A stretch of DNA of 64,000 nucleotides from Gymnorhina tibicen (Eukaryota > Chordata > Aves > Passeriformes > Artamidae), in the NCBI GenBank assembly GCA_013399875.1, contig VXAZ01006886.1:2240514-2304513 (forward strand), given 5' to 3'. Below, in pieces: positions 1 through 13,300 of this stretch. A program made the translations under genes and the position numbers. The notes under the pieces are model-generated. The model saw only the letters and a program-made list of their open reading frames with translations, did no database searches and was not told where the DNA came from. Numbering within the stretch: position 1 is the first letter of the stretch; each line of letters begins with the position of its first letter.

Positions 1-3000
1 AGGACATATGCTCCAGTTATCCCAGGACTTCAATCACAGCAGGAGCAAGCCTCGAGTGCTCCTCAGCTCTGCTGTTCTCCCTGTTCCATCTATCAAAACC
101 AAGCCAGGAAGGCTCATTATAAAACACAGGGTGAAAGGGCAGTCCAGGATTGGGTCTGTTGTACTTGTTACAGACAAGAGAAACAACCACTAAGCTGAGG
201 ATTTGTTTTTAAGGCAGTTTTGCAGGTGGGCTTTGCTTGTTCCTAATCAAAAAGAGGACTGTGAGGAAAAAAAGTGGATAGAGCCAAATACGTATCAACA
301 GACAAATTCAGCTCAATTTGATAAATGCACTCTGAAGGAGAAATACTTCAGATTTCTTATTGCATAGGATTTAAGTGTATCCATGAAGAGCTTGAAAAAA
401 GCCTGTTGTTGTATTCTCAAAAAGATCCAAGTTATTATGAATCAGAAGGGATTGAATGCATGAGAAGAGTATTTTTAAATGTATTTTAGTGGTGAAAATG
501 AAGGTAGCAGTAGTTAACCTTTGAGAGTGGAGGGCTTTTAAAAAAAAAAATATCAAAGAGGTACCTGAAAATCTTGATCTGAAGACAGTGTTATAAAGTT
601 AGCTTAAGAGAGACCACAGGATCTTGTTCCCCCCTCCCAATTCCTGTCTAACTTGAGCATGCCCTTGCATCAGATGAGTGGAATGGAGGATTCAGTGTTA
701 ATTGTTTCTCCCCTTCTTGTATCTTGCAGTCCTGTCTGAATTTTGCTGGCTGTAGTTTTCTTGTGTAAGATTTCACAAAGCTACTTCTTCCTACACTGCA
801 GAGTTCCCTTTCTTGGAGTGGGCCTTTTAGGAGCATGGAATAACAACCTAAAGAGGAAACCATTAATCCCTCTAGAACATGAATGCTTAGCTCCACGTGC
901 CTTTTGCATGGCTAAAATTCTGTATTTCCTTGTGCTTATTACAGATGCAGGTTCCAAAGGATAATTTTGAGAATATGAGGCATTTTATGTGAAAAAGGTT
1001 ATTTTTAATGAGCAAAGTGTCCTTCATGTTTGAATATCCAATCCAAGACTAGACTGAGCCACATTTGGGTTCTCTGTATTGCATTTATATTTTCTTCTCA
1101 GTAACAGCTACAGTTCTGACCATGCAATCCTTATGCTCTGCCTTATGGTGAGTAAATAAACTTCAAAAAGCACAGCAGCCAAGTTCAGCTCAGCACTGCA
1201 TTGCACTGTTAGAACTTGTACTACACACAGGCAGTACCTGCTCACACTACTCTTCACCCAAGTGTCCCCCCAGGGCTCTCCAGTGATGGCACAACCTACA
1301 CACAACCGCACTTCTTGGTGACTTAAACCAAAAGCTCTCACAAAAATTCCAAGTACTTGTTTTTAAAAAGGTATTTACAAGTGTATTTCAGTTTTGGTCT
1401 GGCTGCTGTGCAGCAGGTTTACATCTGGTGTCAAGGTACTACCACGTTACACTACTACTTCTGCAACTCCAATAGCACGACAGATTTGCTATCTTACTCT
1501 AGTTCCAACTCAACTTTAAAAATAAACATGATAAAGTAAAAGCTCCCAACAGGTCTGAAAAGCTAGTGGCAGCAACTGGGAAACTTCCTTTTCACGAGCA
1601 GTATCATTCCTGTGTGGTTTCAGTACCGTAGCCATGCTCAAATCCTACTAGACCACTGTAGTCACTACTCAAAATATCAAGTAAATGCAAGTCTTTGCAT
1701 CCAGCTGTGTGCACTGTGGAAAGATCCCTTCTGAGATTAACAGAGGTGAAGATTTAGGAAAGGTCTCAAGGCTAGTTAGGGACATCAAACCTTTTAGGGT
1801 GTATAGAGAGATAAGACATTTTCATTTCCTCATAATGATAAAGATGCAGATACACCATCACTAGAAGACACTGATTTATGACCAACCTTTTCCTAAGTCC
1901 CTGCAAGGTAATACATTTCTGCAACATCTTTTCAATGTTTTTGGCATGGTTTAAAACCAGAGTGACAAAATATACAGATGCCACTGTCTCCTTGTTAGCT
2001 GAAGCACTGGGACCCACTTGCCCCACTATAAGGCTACAGACCCTGATGCACTTTCTGTCCAGGGCATGAACTTGCACCAGTGCAGAACCACCACGGCCAC
2101 ATTGGCATGGCTTGTCTTAAATGGAGTAACTCTTGGTACCATCTTACCAAAACCAAAGCATGCAAGTTGTGCAAAAGGCTGAAATAACTGTGGCAGCGGG
2201 GAATTACAAAAAGATGGTATTGAACTTTTCATAGACAGAAAGAGAGAAAAAAAAAATCTTTAAGTCAGAGCTGGATCAAGATTGTCTCATCTATGGGGGA
2301 AAAGCCAAAGTGACAAGGCAGAGAAAGAGGTCTATGAAAATGACAGCAACCACTCTATAAAAAAAAGATGGTACATAATAAAAAAAAAAACCTGGAAACA
2401 GTATTTTAGGTACAATAGTCTGGAGAAGGTTTTATTTACTAAGTCCACATTTCATTCATGATACACACGGCTGAATTGGCAGCAGATTAATTTCGCACTA
2501 CAGCAAAGATTGAAGATAGCCAAGGAAGACATTACACTTAGCATGTTCCCATGTTCCAGAGGCTGACCAAGCAGCAAGATAAAGCAGATGAGAGGGTTTT
2601 CCTTAAAAATAGATGGCATGATAGATATAGATCGGGAAGTAGCATAATGAAATACTGGAGGTTCTTTCCTGAGCAAGAGGACAAGACTTTACTTCTGGAT
2701 GGTCTGGCATAAAAAGCAGATCTGTTCACTACTGCCCTTCCATGAAACATTTGCAAGGATAAGGAATAAAATGTCTAAGTTATAATCATCTGAAAAGACA
2801 TCAATTCATCACCACCTTCTCACACGTTGCTAAGACTTTGCTTTTGGATTTTCAGACTTAGGCTCTTGCTCCTTTCTCAGCTGATTCCATTGAGGATATT
2901 AGATGATATCAGCACCAATTCCAAGAATAAGGAAAAGGAGTTAACTCTTGATTAGGACTTTATTTACTTTAAAATCCCATAACCAGGTATCACGTCTTTA

Positions 3001-5134
3001 AATAGTTTAATTATCAGCAACTAATTTCTTCAGGCAACTTTTGATTTAGCTCTTCATACTTTTCAACATTTTTAACAATCATCTGTGATTACACCAGGGA
3101 TCCTACTCTACACCACATCATTTTTAACTTCCCTTTCCTAGGTTATCCCAAGATAAAAATAGAATGTCCCTTTAAGATCATTTCATACACCTCCTTGACT
3201 CTCACAGAGGAAACAGTTGAAAATAGTCTGTTCTACAGGGCAACTTGGCCTGGATATGTCAGAGATATGAAATAAGAGGGTGAAATACTTCATCAGCTTT
3301 ACCTATCACAGGCTCAACAGCAAGACTGGCAGCTGTGGGGACTGAGCCAGGGAACCATTCAGACAAAAGAACAAACTGGCAGCAGCTGGACCCATTGTGA
3401 GAAGGTACAGACAAGACTAAAATCAGGGAGCTAAGTAGTCTGACATTTCCTGGGGGAATAATCAATGTAAAAAGCTGAAATATCACTTTGGAAGAGGCTG
3501 GGAAAACAGAAAATGTAATTTGCAATCAAAAGCCAAAAAACCAGATCTAGGTCTGTGTGTCTTGAAGTGCATCTCAAACAGTTTAAGACATGTCTTAACT
3601 AAATAAAAACTATGCAAGAAAGAGACAATGACCTTCACTGTGGCTACAGCTCTCAAATCTTTAGCTCTGTACAAATCCAAATTATCCTTGAAAAGGTGTT
3701 CTGATTACATTTTCCACTCATATAAAGTTCCAGCATCCATCAGTGTAACAAAGAGATGATTGTCCATAGCTCCCATGGAACACCTGCAAAGCTGTGCTTT
3801 CCTCTGTAGCTGAACTGTCCAACAAGCTACAGGGAGTTTTTTGATCTTTGGTGATATTTCAGTGATAGGATTTATGTTTAGGTGTAACAGAGTTCATTGA
3901 CAAGAAAAATAAATACAGTTGGTTAGGCCAGACACTACAATCAAGTTCTCCCCTGCTTCAGGACCCTCTGGTACCAGTGATTCTCATGCAAAATACACTG
4001 TTCCCCCCAGCAATATCAACATGTGCTTCTAAGCATTAATTACCAAAAGCAAGACAAGCTAACTAAAACAAAATATATCAGCTTTCTAAATTTCTGATTT
4101 CCACGTGTGCTGCTGTGGCTCAGGCTGGGCAAAAACATTTCTCGAAAGTAGTGAATTCACTAGGAAAAAAAGAGATCTTTCAAGCACTTGGAGCTTCTTA
4201 GATGTTGCAAAATGAATTGTCTTTGTAGCTGGACAATAAGTGGGATAGCAGATTATCAGAAAAGTCAAAATACAGTGGTTTGACCTTTCCTGAGATATCC
4301 TGAAGGAACTCACAATAAAGCAAAGTAATAAATTACAGATTTACAGAACTGGAAGTCCATTTCCCTCAACCTGCATTTAGGACAGTCAAGATGCAAGACA
4401 CACTCAGCTTTCCTTCACAGGTCCCACATCTGCTCTAAAAATGTACATCTACACCTTGAATGAAGTACCATGACCAGTGTGCAGTAAAGTATCCTGGGAC
4501 ATCCTGTTCTCCTTCCTTCCACAGAATCTGCACATCTGTAGCAGTCCTTAAATGCTCAGTGACACAGTAAGATATTTTAATGCTGTCAAAAGTTGCATGA
4601 CAATACTACAGTTTGCACTGAACTGAGTTTAAAATGAATCGAACTCTCTAGAAGTCACAGAGTGCTTAAATACTTTCCCCCCCTCCGCTTCTAACACCAC
4701 AGAAATAAATACCCACAGGTCTTCTGCCTCCAAAAGGGGGTTTTCTAAATGAATCTTCATAAAAATCACATCATCTGAGATGCTGAATAATGACAGAGCA
4801 CAAAAAAATTATAAAGCAACTTCTGAAATCTAGATTTCAAGGCTAAGCACAATATTAAAAACATCAATAATTTTTTTCTTAACTTAGAATATTCAAACCT
4901 GGAAGCATAGCTTAAAATTGTTCTTTTACCATGTTTTAGAAATGTATGAGCTGAAGACAGCTGTTGGAATAAGAATCATCCTATGCTGTTGCTAGAACAG
5001 TCTTACATCTCATTCCCAACATTTCACTAATGAGCACTTCCCAGGGCAGCCTCGTCACAGGTTACCCAGGCAAATTCCAGCTATGAACATAACTGAATGA
5101 AAGTGCATGTGATTATCAGAAAGAATAATAGGTT
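1..5134. other. no gene recognised (intron-like or intergenic)
   Basis: AT-rich DNA with short A runs and scattered short open frames lacking coding-like codon use or good splice sites. No recognisable repeat element was found. Confidence 0.6.
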
Positions 5135-5320
5135 TTATCCAGACCTGAGCACGGGCTGTCTCCCTGGAGCTCTATATTCCCAGTCCTGGACAAGCACTAG
5201 GGTGTAGTTAACAATTCCAGTGGTGCTGTCTGCTTTGATGGGGTCGTGGTCCAGGAATGCTCCAGAGCACGGTGTGTAATTAGTACCACCAGCCAAACAA
5301 TATTTTTTTAAATCTCTATG
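5135..5320 (-). CDS. weak candidate exon, minus strand
   Basis: The minus strand stays open for about 60 codons with coding-like codon use (GAC, CAC, CCC, ATC, GTG, CAG). The peptide carries two N-Y-T sequons and ends near a possible donor (CTCAG followed by GTCTGG around 5144). The only upstream acceptor is an AG at about 5313, next to an A-rich run, which is poor. It lies about 0.3 kb from the plus-strand candidate at 5637, so both are unlikely to be exons of one gene. The product is not recognised. Confidence 0.15.
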   Translation of the reverse strand, partial: HRDLKKYCLAGGTNYTPCSGAFLDHDPIKADSTTGIVNYTLVLVQDWEYRAPGRQPVLRSG

Positions 5321-5636
5321 GCTCACCACAGGGTGCTTATGTTAAGAGAAGGTTTGCTTGTTCCTACATGGAAAAATAATTTATCAGTGTAACCTCTGAA
5401 CAGAGTCCTGTATCAGCTCACACATACATACCATAAACAGCTTTATTCTCGCTGCTGTGATCGCAAAGCATTGTTTTCTGTTAATACACTCCAGTGTTTT
5501 CAACTGATTTTTAAAGGCTCATTTATTTAAATACACTCATGCTACTATGTAAATACTCAGACTCCATGAGTCCTAGGATTTTTTTCTTAGACTTTTTTTT
5601 TAAGATTAATCATGACAGCTTTGCTGCTCCTCCCAG

Positions 5637-5829
5637 CACTGGAAAATACACCGGAGAAATTAGAAGTGTGCCCTCCATTTATGTCAAAGAAATATGGTGT
5701 GTAGTTACTGAGAGCTCACAAGACCCTGTGGAAGTGCTGCACAAACAGCTGTCCCTCAGACTTGCAGAACAAACAGACTTTAGCAAATACAAGCTGTACA
5801 AGCCTCCACACACCTCATGCCTTGCCTGA
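5637..5829 (+). CDS. candidate terminal exon, plus strand
   Basis: A strong acceptor (TTTGCTGCTCCTCCCAG ending at 5636) is followed by 64 codons to a TGA. Codon use in the second half is coding-like (repeated CTG, GTG, TAC and AAG). The predicted peptide is polar, with a helix-prone, leucine- and charge-rich centre and a lysine/tyrosine-rich end. No domain, signal peptide or membrane segment is recognised. No partner exon was found on the plus strand nearby. It could be a lone exon of a gene spanning this region, a decayed pseudogene, or chance. Confidence 0.22.
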
Positions 5830-8800
5830 AGTTATCACATCTATTCCCTGATGTCTGTGATCCAGGGATTGTGTATGACAAAGCCATCTTTTCATCACGT
5901 TCTTTGGAACAAAGACAGGCTTAAGTTATTATTTCTATCTTATTCTGATCTGACAAACCCTAAGCCAAGGTTTGAATGCCTAAAAAGTTCCAGGAGTCCT
6001 CAAAGACCACTGAGCACCAATTTATGCAGTTCCATTGCTGAATTTAAGCCTTCCACCTTATTCCAGCAATGCATTTCAGCCTTTCAAAACTCACTTCATG
6101 GTTTTTGTGTAACTTGTTGTAGTATTGATAATCATTACTGTTATTTCTTCACAACAGCTTTGCTCACCACTACCTGTCACAGCTCTCAGAGGCCACTCCA
6201 TGCCCTGAATATTTGAATTACACACTGGCAGCACAGTCCTGTTTCAGCCTGTTGGGTGGATACCAAATGGAGGTCTTGCTCTCCAGCTACATAAATCAGT
6301 GGAGCATTTCAAAAAGGTAACATGAAAGATTTATTATCCCATTTTCAGGGTTCACATATATTGCTTCCTAACAATAGTTTAATAGTGGTATATAAAATTC
6401 AGGTTTTGGAAATAATTCATCATATTCTGAAAGGGCTTCGGTTTGCATTCCAAACTAAAATCTCCAACTCTACTTCATACTGAAGTCTGAACATGCCTCC
6501 TCTGCTCTGAAATCTGGTGTTTCCCATCTTTAGACCTTTCCTTGCACACCAACTCCCATGAGTTCAATGAGTGCTTTCAGCAAGCAGCTCACAGAAAACT
6601 GTCACCGCTAACGTGGCTGACAAACCACTGGGACCAACACACCCCCAGCGAGCTGGCACCCAGGGTCTCACTTGTGCTAATAGCTGGTGATGTCTCTCAA
6701 CAAAGGTTTCTTACAGCCAATATTATTCCCTTCCGTTGGGACAGGCTCTCCATCCAAATAAGCAGCTCCTTGTGATCCTCTGCATCAGAAGGGCAGCAAC
6801 TATTATTTTCCTGTGACTGCCCGAACTGAAAGCAACACAACATGAGAGCACAGGATTGGTAGCAATCATCCCACACACAACTCCACAGCACTCTAATGAT
6901 CTATCCATCATTCAGAAATCAATTCCGGAGATGTGCTGGCTTTAAAATGGGCTACAAAAGCCCCACATATGAAAGTTTTAGGTAAACAGCTAAAAGCATT
7001 ATGTTCTACAAAACACATCCTTTTTTTTTTTTTAAATCTCCATACCTTCCTTCTCTTTTTTTTTAGATCACAGATTAACTTAAACCAATTACAAACATAT
7101 CACACTTAATAATCACAACCTTTTTGGACAAACTTCAGTTTAAAACTCAAGCATAAAACACTGTCTCTTCATAGCCTTGAAAACTTCCTGAACTTCTCAC
7201 CTGCTGTGCTGGGCACAATAGCCATTGTTCCCTTTCCATACCAAGAGAAACAGAACTGAGACAGAAGCAGTGTGCACAAGCCAAAGGACCAGAGTACAAT
7301 AAAATAAAGAAATTCACAGATCTATACTCTCAAGAAGTATTTGGGGATGGTGAACATACAAAGAATGAAATAAAGTCTGAATCACTGTAAAAGCCAGGTG
7401 CTTTCTCCTTTTAAGTGAACTTAAGGGACTGCAGCCTAAACAGCAAGGAACCAAAGTTAACACTGGAAACCAGACTTCAAATATATGTCTACACTTTCAA
7501 AATATATTGGCATTTAATTTCTCTGATAATGCTATATGGCTATTATTGTTATATATAAAAAGATGTTGCGGTTAAGGTCAGCTTACCTCACTATTTTTCA
7601 GGCACACAAAACTCAATGCATTGGGCAATACATAAATGGCCTAAAAATGTATTATCATGTAGGCTTTTACTTTTTGGCAGCAACGTATAATTTGTCTGGA
7701 AAAGATCTTCCTTGAAGTGTGTTCAGCACAACAAAACTCTTCCCTGCAAATCTGTGTTCCAGTACGTGACTGGTGGGAACACTTCATTGCAATTCTTCAC
7801 CCAGCCAACATTTTATGGCAATGTAGTCTCATGTCAAAAATAGGGAAGATGTGCAACTTGAGCTCATCAAATACAGCACCAAGGTTAGAAATCTAATTTA
7901 TTTTCTATATCTACTGAACAGAGATGGAAAAAGGGTTCATCTGGGTGAATAAGCCATTTATTTTGTTGTCCATAAGACAACAGAGTAACACTCCAGCATA
8001 ATCAAAAATTACATATTCAGTTGCCTTGATGCTGAATGAACTTTTTGCCTACGGGTAGGAGCTGAAGATTCACACTTGTTCTGCTTCCTCGGCGAGTCTA
8101 TGAAAGTACTGTTATCAGAGCTAAGCTACAAGATGCACAGACTGGCTGATAAAATATGTTCCACGTTTTCATGTGCACTGCTAGATTAACAGCTGGACTT
8201 AAAGGTCTTGATGATCTTAAAGGTCTTTTCCAACCTCAGTGGTTCTGTGATCCATAGACCTTAATCTAATGAGAATCATCACTGTTTTCAGGGAAAATAG
8301 TGCAGAGCCATGTTCTGCATTATGAAAACAGGCTCCTGTAACTTGGAGTACAACTGAATTTCTATCACAAGTGCAGGTTGTTGCTAACTGGAAGTGCTGG
8401 GACAAATCCCAAAATGCCCAGACAATATGGGCCACAGCCATATCAGGCAAAGACTGGAAAAACAACAATAAAGCCATCTGCTACTTTCAGGAAAGCCTAT
8501 GATGAAGCAAGCAATATTCCAGGGAATACCCCACCTGGGAAATAGCAGAGTGCTTGCTCATCTGAGACAGTCTCTCTACTTAAGTAAACACAGTTGAGCA
8601 TTAATCAGGGTCTCCTCAGCCTGGGATTTCAGCAGCTAGAAAAATGCTCCTGTATTTCTAATACATCTTGTTAAGTGGTACCTTGAAAGAGAGAGAACAG
8701 AGGATTAATGAATGGTTATTTTGCTTATCTACCTGAGGGCAATATGCACAATAGAAATGTTCTCAATAACAGGAGAAAGCTCAGCAGCATATTTCAAGGT

Positions 8801-10126
8801 GGCCTGGCTTCGAGGCAGAGTGCTAAGATGACCAGGAGATTTACACCTCAACCAAGATGTAAATAAATGCCAATGATTTAATCCCCAGTGGTTGTTTTGA
8901 ATGAATCAGCTCCATGCAGCAGATATGATTTCATTATACCCACAATTTACACTAACCCTTAAATGAACACTTTGGCACAATGGATTTTCCTTATATGTCA
9001 ACTTCATACTTTCTCAGAAATATTTTTATATAAAAAAATTCAGACTTCATACCACAGACGCAGAAATAAAGCTTTCTTTAGGAAAGAGTGTTTTGCATCA
9101 CCCATCAGATGTGTGTCATCTTGTCCCTGTAATTCTACACTTGCTCTGAAACCAGGTCATATAGGAAATTACTGTAACTTGTCTTCCTTTGTCAACGGGA
9201 CAACCAACTGAGCCAATTCTATAGTTTTAATTATCATTAGGGGATGATTTACCATAGCTTTATACTCAGTAACCTTTGAAGGCACTTCTCAAGCATGACT
9301 ACAGCTGCTGGAAAAAATTTCCCCAAAGCTCAAATGCAATCTTTTGGCAGTACCAAAACCAAACAAAAAGTTGAAACCGGCAAAGGGAAAACTCATCTGA
9401 GCTAGAAGACAGATCCCTGTGTGTGGGAATGCTAAGCAAGCCACTGAGGCAAGACCCACTCACTGAAGTAATTCAGAAATGCATCATCTGTCAGAGAGGA
9501 TAAACAGTTACATCGTTTGCTGCCTAAAATTCCAGGGTTTTCCTTCCATCATGTAAGTATTCTTTTATCGGCTAACAAGCACCTAATTCTCATGAGAAAA
9601 CATTAATGACAGGATTTTCTTTATTCCTCAGCAAGAGCCCTGAAACGTGCAGGATTTATCTTGCTGGCTCGGTAAAACAAAGACAGTTAATATACTGTGC
9701 TCTTCCATTTTTCACCTTCTTCAGACTAGTGCTTTCCCCTAAAAAACCCAACCTGTTGCTTATGCTGTTGTAGTTAATGAAACTTCATCACTGAACAAAC
9801 CATGCACAATTTCCATGGCAGCTACAACCTTCATTACAAATAAACTATTTCTACACGTTGATTCTTACAGTATTTTGAGCAGTCTAGCAATAAAATTGAC
9901 TCTTCATTAGCGACATGATAAATAATCCCCTGGAATTTTGCAAGAGGTAGCAGTAACAAAGCTCTACACCAGGTAATGTACATCAACACATCCTTTCTGC
10001 AGTGATATCAACCACATTTCCTTGATTTAAATACGGTCCTTGTCCTGATGATCTCAAAAAATGTCTTTTTACTCAGCTACAGTGGAAGAATTTCCCCCAG
10101 TTCTTATTTTTCCTGCAGCAGCTCCA
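5830..10126. other. no gene recognised apart from the CR1 tail
   Basis: The only identified element is the CR1 end at 8188-8252. There is a T-run near 7020-7033 and a strong but orphan acceptor-like tract (TTCTCTTTTTTTTTAG) ending at about 7066. Confidence 0.6.
8188..8252 (+). mobile_element. CR1 LINE, 3' end fragment
   Basis: The segment ends in the hallmark avian CR1 3' terminus: GATGATCTTAAAGGTC, then TTTTCCAACCTCAGTGG and TTCTGTGATC. A 6-base AAAGGT insertion interrupts the usual TTGGACTTGATGATCTT. Only the last 60 or so bases are recognisable, in line with the strong 5' truncation of CR1 copies. The sequence just upstream (to about 8160) may belong to it but is too diverged to claim. 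Confidence 0.85.
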
Positions 10127-10375
10127 CTATGATGAAAAGATCACTTCTCCTAAACATAATCCAAGGCATGGAACTCGCATAGAAGAACTTGGGATTCTGC
10201 CCCTCCTTCCTTTCAGCCAGGCTGTGGCAATGCCAGACACCAGCATGGTTAAATGCTCCAGGAGCACGGGCAGCACGGAGAGCAGGGCCCCTAACAGGTA
10301 TTTTGTAATTTCACCAGCTACTGCACCTGCACACCGAGCAACACCTTCACTTGCGATTCCTTCAGAGTTCACACA
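10127..10375 (-). CDS. candidate exon with hydrophobic segment, minus strand
   Basis: A textbook acceptor (CTTCTTTTTTTTCCC, then ACAG ending at 10376) opens a frame of 82 codons ending in TGA. Residues 15-50 are rich in Ala, Gly, Val and Leu and include a plausible membrane helix (LLGALLSVLPVLLEHL), followed by a basic stretch (KGRRGR). The GC content is higher than in the flanks. A possible donor (TGTGCAG followed by GTGCAG) would instead end the exon after about 49 bases. No family is recognised: the small-residue pattern loosely recalls ISG12-type proteins, but not enough to name it. Confidence 0.22.
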   Translation of the reverse strand, partial: CVNSEGIASEGVARCAGAVAGEITKYLLGALLSVLPVLLEHLTMLVSGIATAWLKGRRGRIPSSSMRVPCLGLCLGEVIFSS

Positions 10376-13300
10376 CTGTGAAATTTAGGGAAAAAAAAGA
10401 AGTTTCTAAGTGATTTTTAGTAGACAAATAATGTTCCCAAATATTAATCCATCCCACTTTATACCTTTTTTTTTTTTTTTAATTAGACTTTAACTTCTCA
10501 ATCTTCCTTGAACCACACTTTTCTAGTGGTTTATAGGACTCACCAGTGGGCTGGAAATCAGTAACAGACAAAAATTTCCTTTGCCTTCCTCTGAAATTTA
10601 CTGCTCTGTCCCCAGGAAATCTTCAAATGTTGCATGACAAATGGGCCATGACTTACTGGCATTTTCACATACCACAAGGGTTGAAGCTGAAGGCTTTAAG
10701 CATTGCTGAGTCAGCCATGGTTGCATTAAAGATTTAGCAACTCAGAGCTGTAAACTACAGTTTATTCATTTTCGAGTCGTAAGTGAAGTACCAATGCCTC
10801 AGCTCTAGAGTAAAACGCTAATACTAATAATTTTCACATTATAATCTGAGTTGTTTATCCATTGCTTACATGTAAAATTGCCACCAAACCCATTTCAGAA
10901 AGGTCAAAGAAATGGAATAGGATAGGGCTGAGCATTCTGTATTTTAAGATGAGTTTGAAAAATCAGTCTATTTTCTGGTGAAGCTGAAATAACTTCAAGC
11001 TCTCAAAAGGAGTGCTTTTTGCTTTGCTTCAAGACCCATCGTTCATCTCCCATTTGAGCAAACCTCAAAATACAGAGAGGTTTAGCTAGAATGAGCATTT
11101 GTGGCACTGTGATCCTGCTAGCTAGCTACAAATTACTTTGTAGAAGCACAACTGGTTTGGGGGCTGCACACATTTTGCTATTTGCTTATTGCAAGTGGTT
11201 AAAAAAAACTAACACTCTTTGCAGAGCCACCTCCTGCCCACTTGGCAGGCTTTTAAAAGCATCAACACAGCCACCGTTCCTGAATTTGGGATAAGAAATA
11301 GCTACAAATACTGCATGGGGAGCACAGAAGACACTGGTAAATGTTTCCACTTGTGCTCAGGTCAGACTGGAGCTCTAAGATAATCAAGCAAAGGAAAGAT
11401 GAATTCCAATTACAGCATGAGAAAGGAATAATTCACTCGGTTTTTCTGTCGGAGTTGTCCAGAAAACTCATTTAGTATCTTGCTATTTCAGAGCCCTCAT
11501 GTCTCACAGTCCACTCGTGTATTAGGTGCCTGCTGTGAAGACTCAAAGCAGCACCAGAGAAGCAGCACTCACAGAAATGAGTTTACAGGAGTACTGCAGA
11601 TGAAATACATGGATATTTACCACTGTTAACACCCCCAGGTTCTGGAAAGAAATTATACACATACACTAATGTCCCATCCTCCACTGTTCTCTGATTAGGA
11701 ACTGACAGATGTTGCATTACTGATGCATTATTTTGCTTTATATGTACCTTTGCAATCTTCTATGATTTACAAGGCTGAGGAGAGTCAGGAGTTTTTCCAG
11801 TAGGATGTGACACAAATTAGTGCAACTGCTTTGCAAATACAAAAAATTTACGAATTTCAATGACCAGCATGCTATGAGACCAACTGAAACATGCACACCT
11901 ACTAAAAAGATAAAACCAGAACCTGCCTGCAGCAGTGACAACATGAATTCCCTGACAATCACGCTACCAAAGCAAACGAGTAATTTTTTCTCTAAATCCA
12001 TAACTATTACCACAAAACACATAACATGACAGCCATGTAAGTGTTTCTTTATGTCACACACTTCCATATTGAAACAAAGCACGCTAAGGTTCATGAAGAG
12101 GCTTTCTCCATCTCCAAACACCAATGGATGGTGCATGAAATAGAAGCACACAACAACTCAGAAAAGCTGGGCAAGTCATCATTAAATACTGGCACGTATC
12201 ACAAAAGATTAGGTGCTTTTTAGATGTGCAATAAACATTCAAAAGTTAATTACTGATAGTCAGCTGTAACACCATCTTGTCCTATCAGCATTATTAGAAA
12301 GATTAAAATAGAGCAGAAAAAAAATCTGCTTCAAATTTAAAAAAAAATCCCTTGGACACTAAAGTCAAATCAACAAGTGGGAAAAAAAATCCTAGATCTG
12401 AACCACCTGCTTACTGTCTTAAAAATAGGAATATAAAAATTACATGAAACTAAGTATTACACCTATACACATAGAAAAACGTCCAGTTTTGTGCATTTGC
12501 ATGGTAAGCAGTTGCAGGAATAAAAAATGAAATAGGCATTTCAAATATTTCAGAGACGTCAAACTTCAAATGTATCAGTTCAGCAGTCAGCCATAAAGTG
12601 TGCAGCATGGCAATATTACTGCACGTCCAGAGAAAGGACACAGGGGCAAACCTGGGATGTAAATCTACAGGTGAATAATTTGTTATTGTTGGTCGCTGCA
12701 AAGGAAGGATGGTTGAGGCACGAGGCTGCTGAGGCTTTGCATCCCCAGGGAACGACAGGCAGCTGTGGGGGGCACAGAGTCTCACATTGTAATGCTGAGA
12801 GAATTCTGTAGTGAAGAAATCAGTCTGGGATCAGAGGGTAAAAAGGCAGCTATAAATTTAGTTCTGCCTGAAAACAAGAAACATAGGACAGATGCAAGAG
12901 AGAAAAACAGGACTGAATACTAATGAATCTGTAGTAATGGAATAAGACCAGACAGCAAGGTTACTAAAAATAGCTCTCAGTGTTACCTTCTGAAGATCGT
13001 TTCAGATTAAATCACAAAAAACATTGAATAAAAATTTGAATGCTTTTCTGACTGGAAAACAAAGGAGACAACAAAACTGCAACACTGATGAACAACAACA
13101 TTACTATTAACTCGGGAATGAAGAATCACAAATCTGAGGATCATCCCCCACCTTTGCAAAATTTCAACCACCAATGGTCTCTCATTTGTTCACTTATGGC
13201 AGCTGCTGCAAAAAGAAGGAAATATAATAAAGCATTATAAAATTCTAGGAACTCTTAGTAGCAGCTCATTTTGCATTATCTGGATCATAACATGCTGGGA

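Noticed and set aside
11738..12151. 137-codon minus-strand frame rich in Leu, Val, Phe and Cys.
   Set aside because: Composition follows the local A/T bias, with no splice sites of quality, no domain and no coding-like codon choice.
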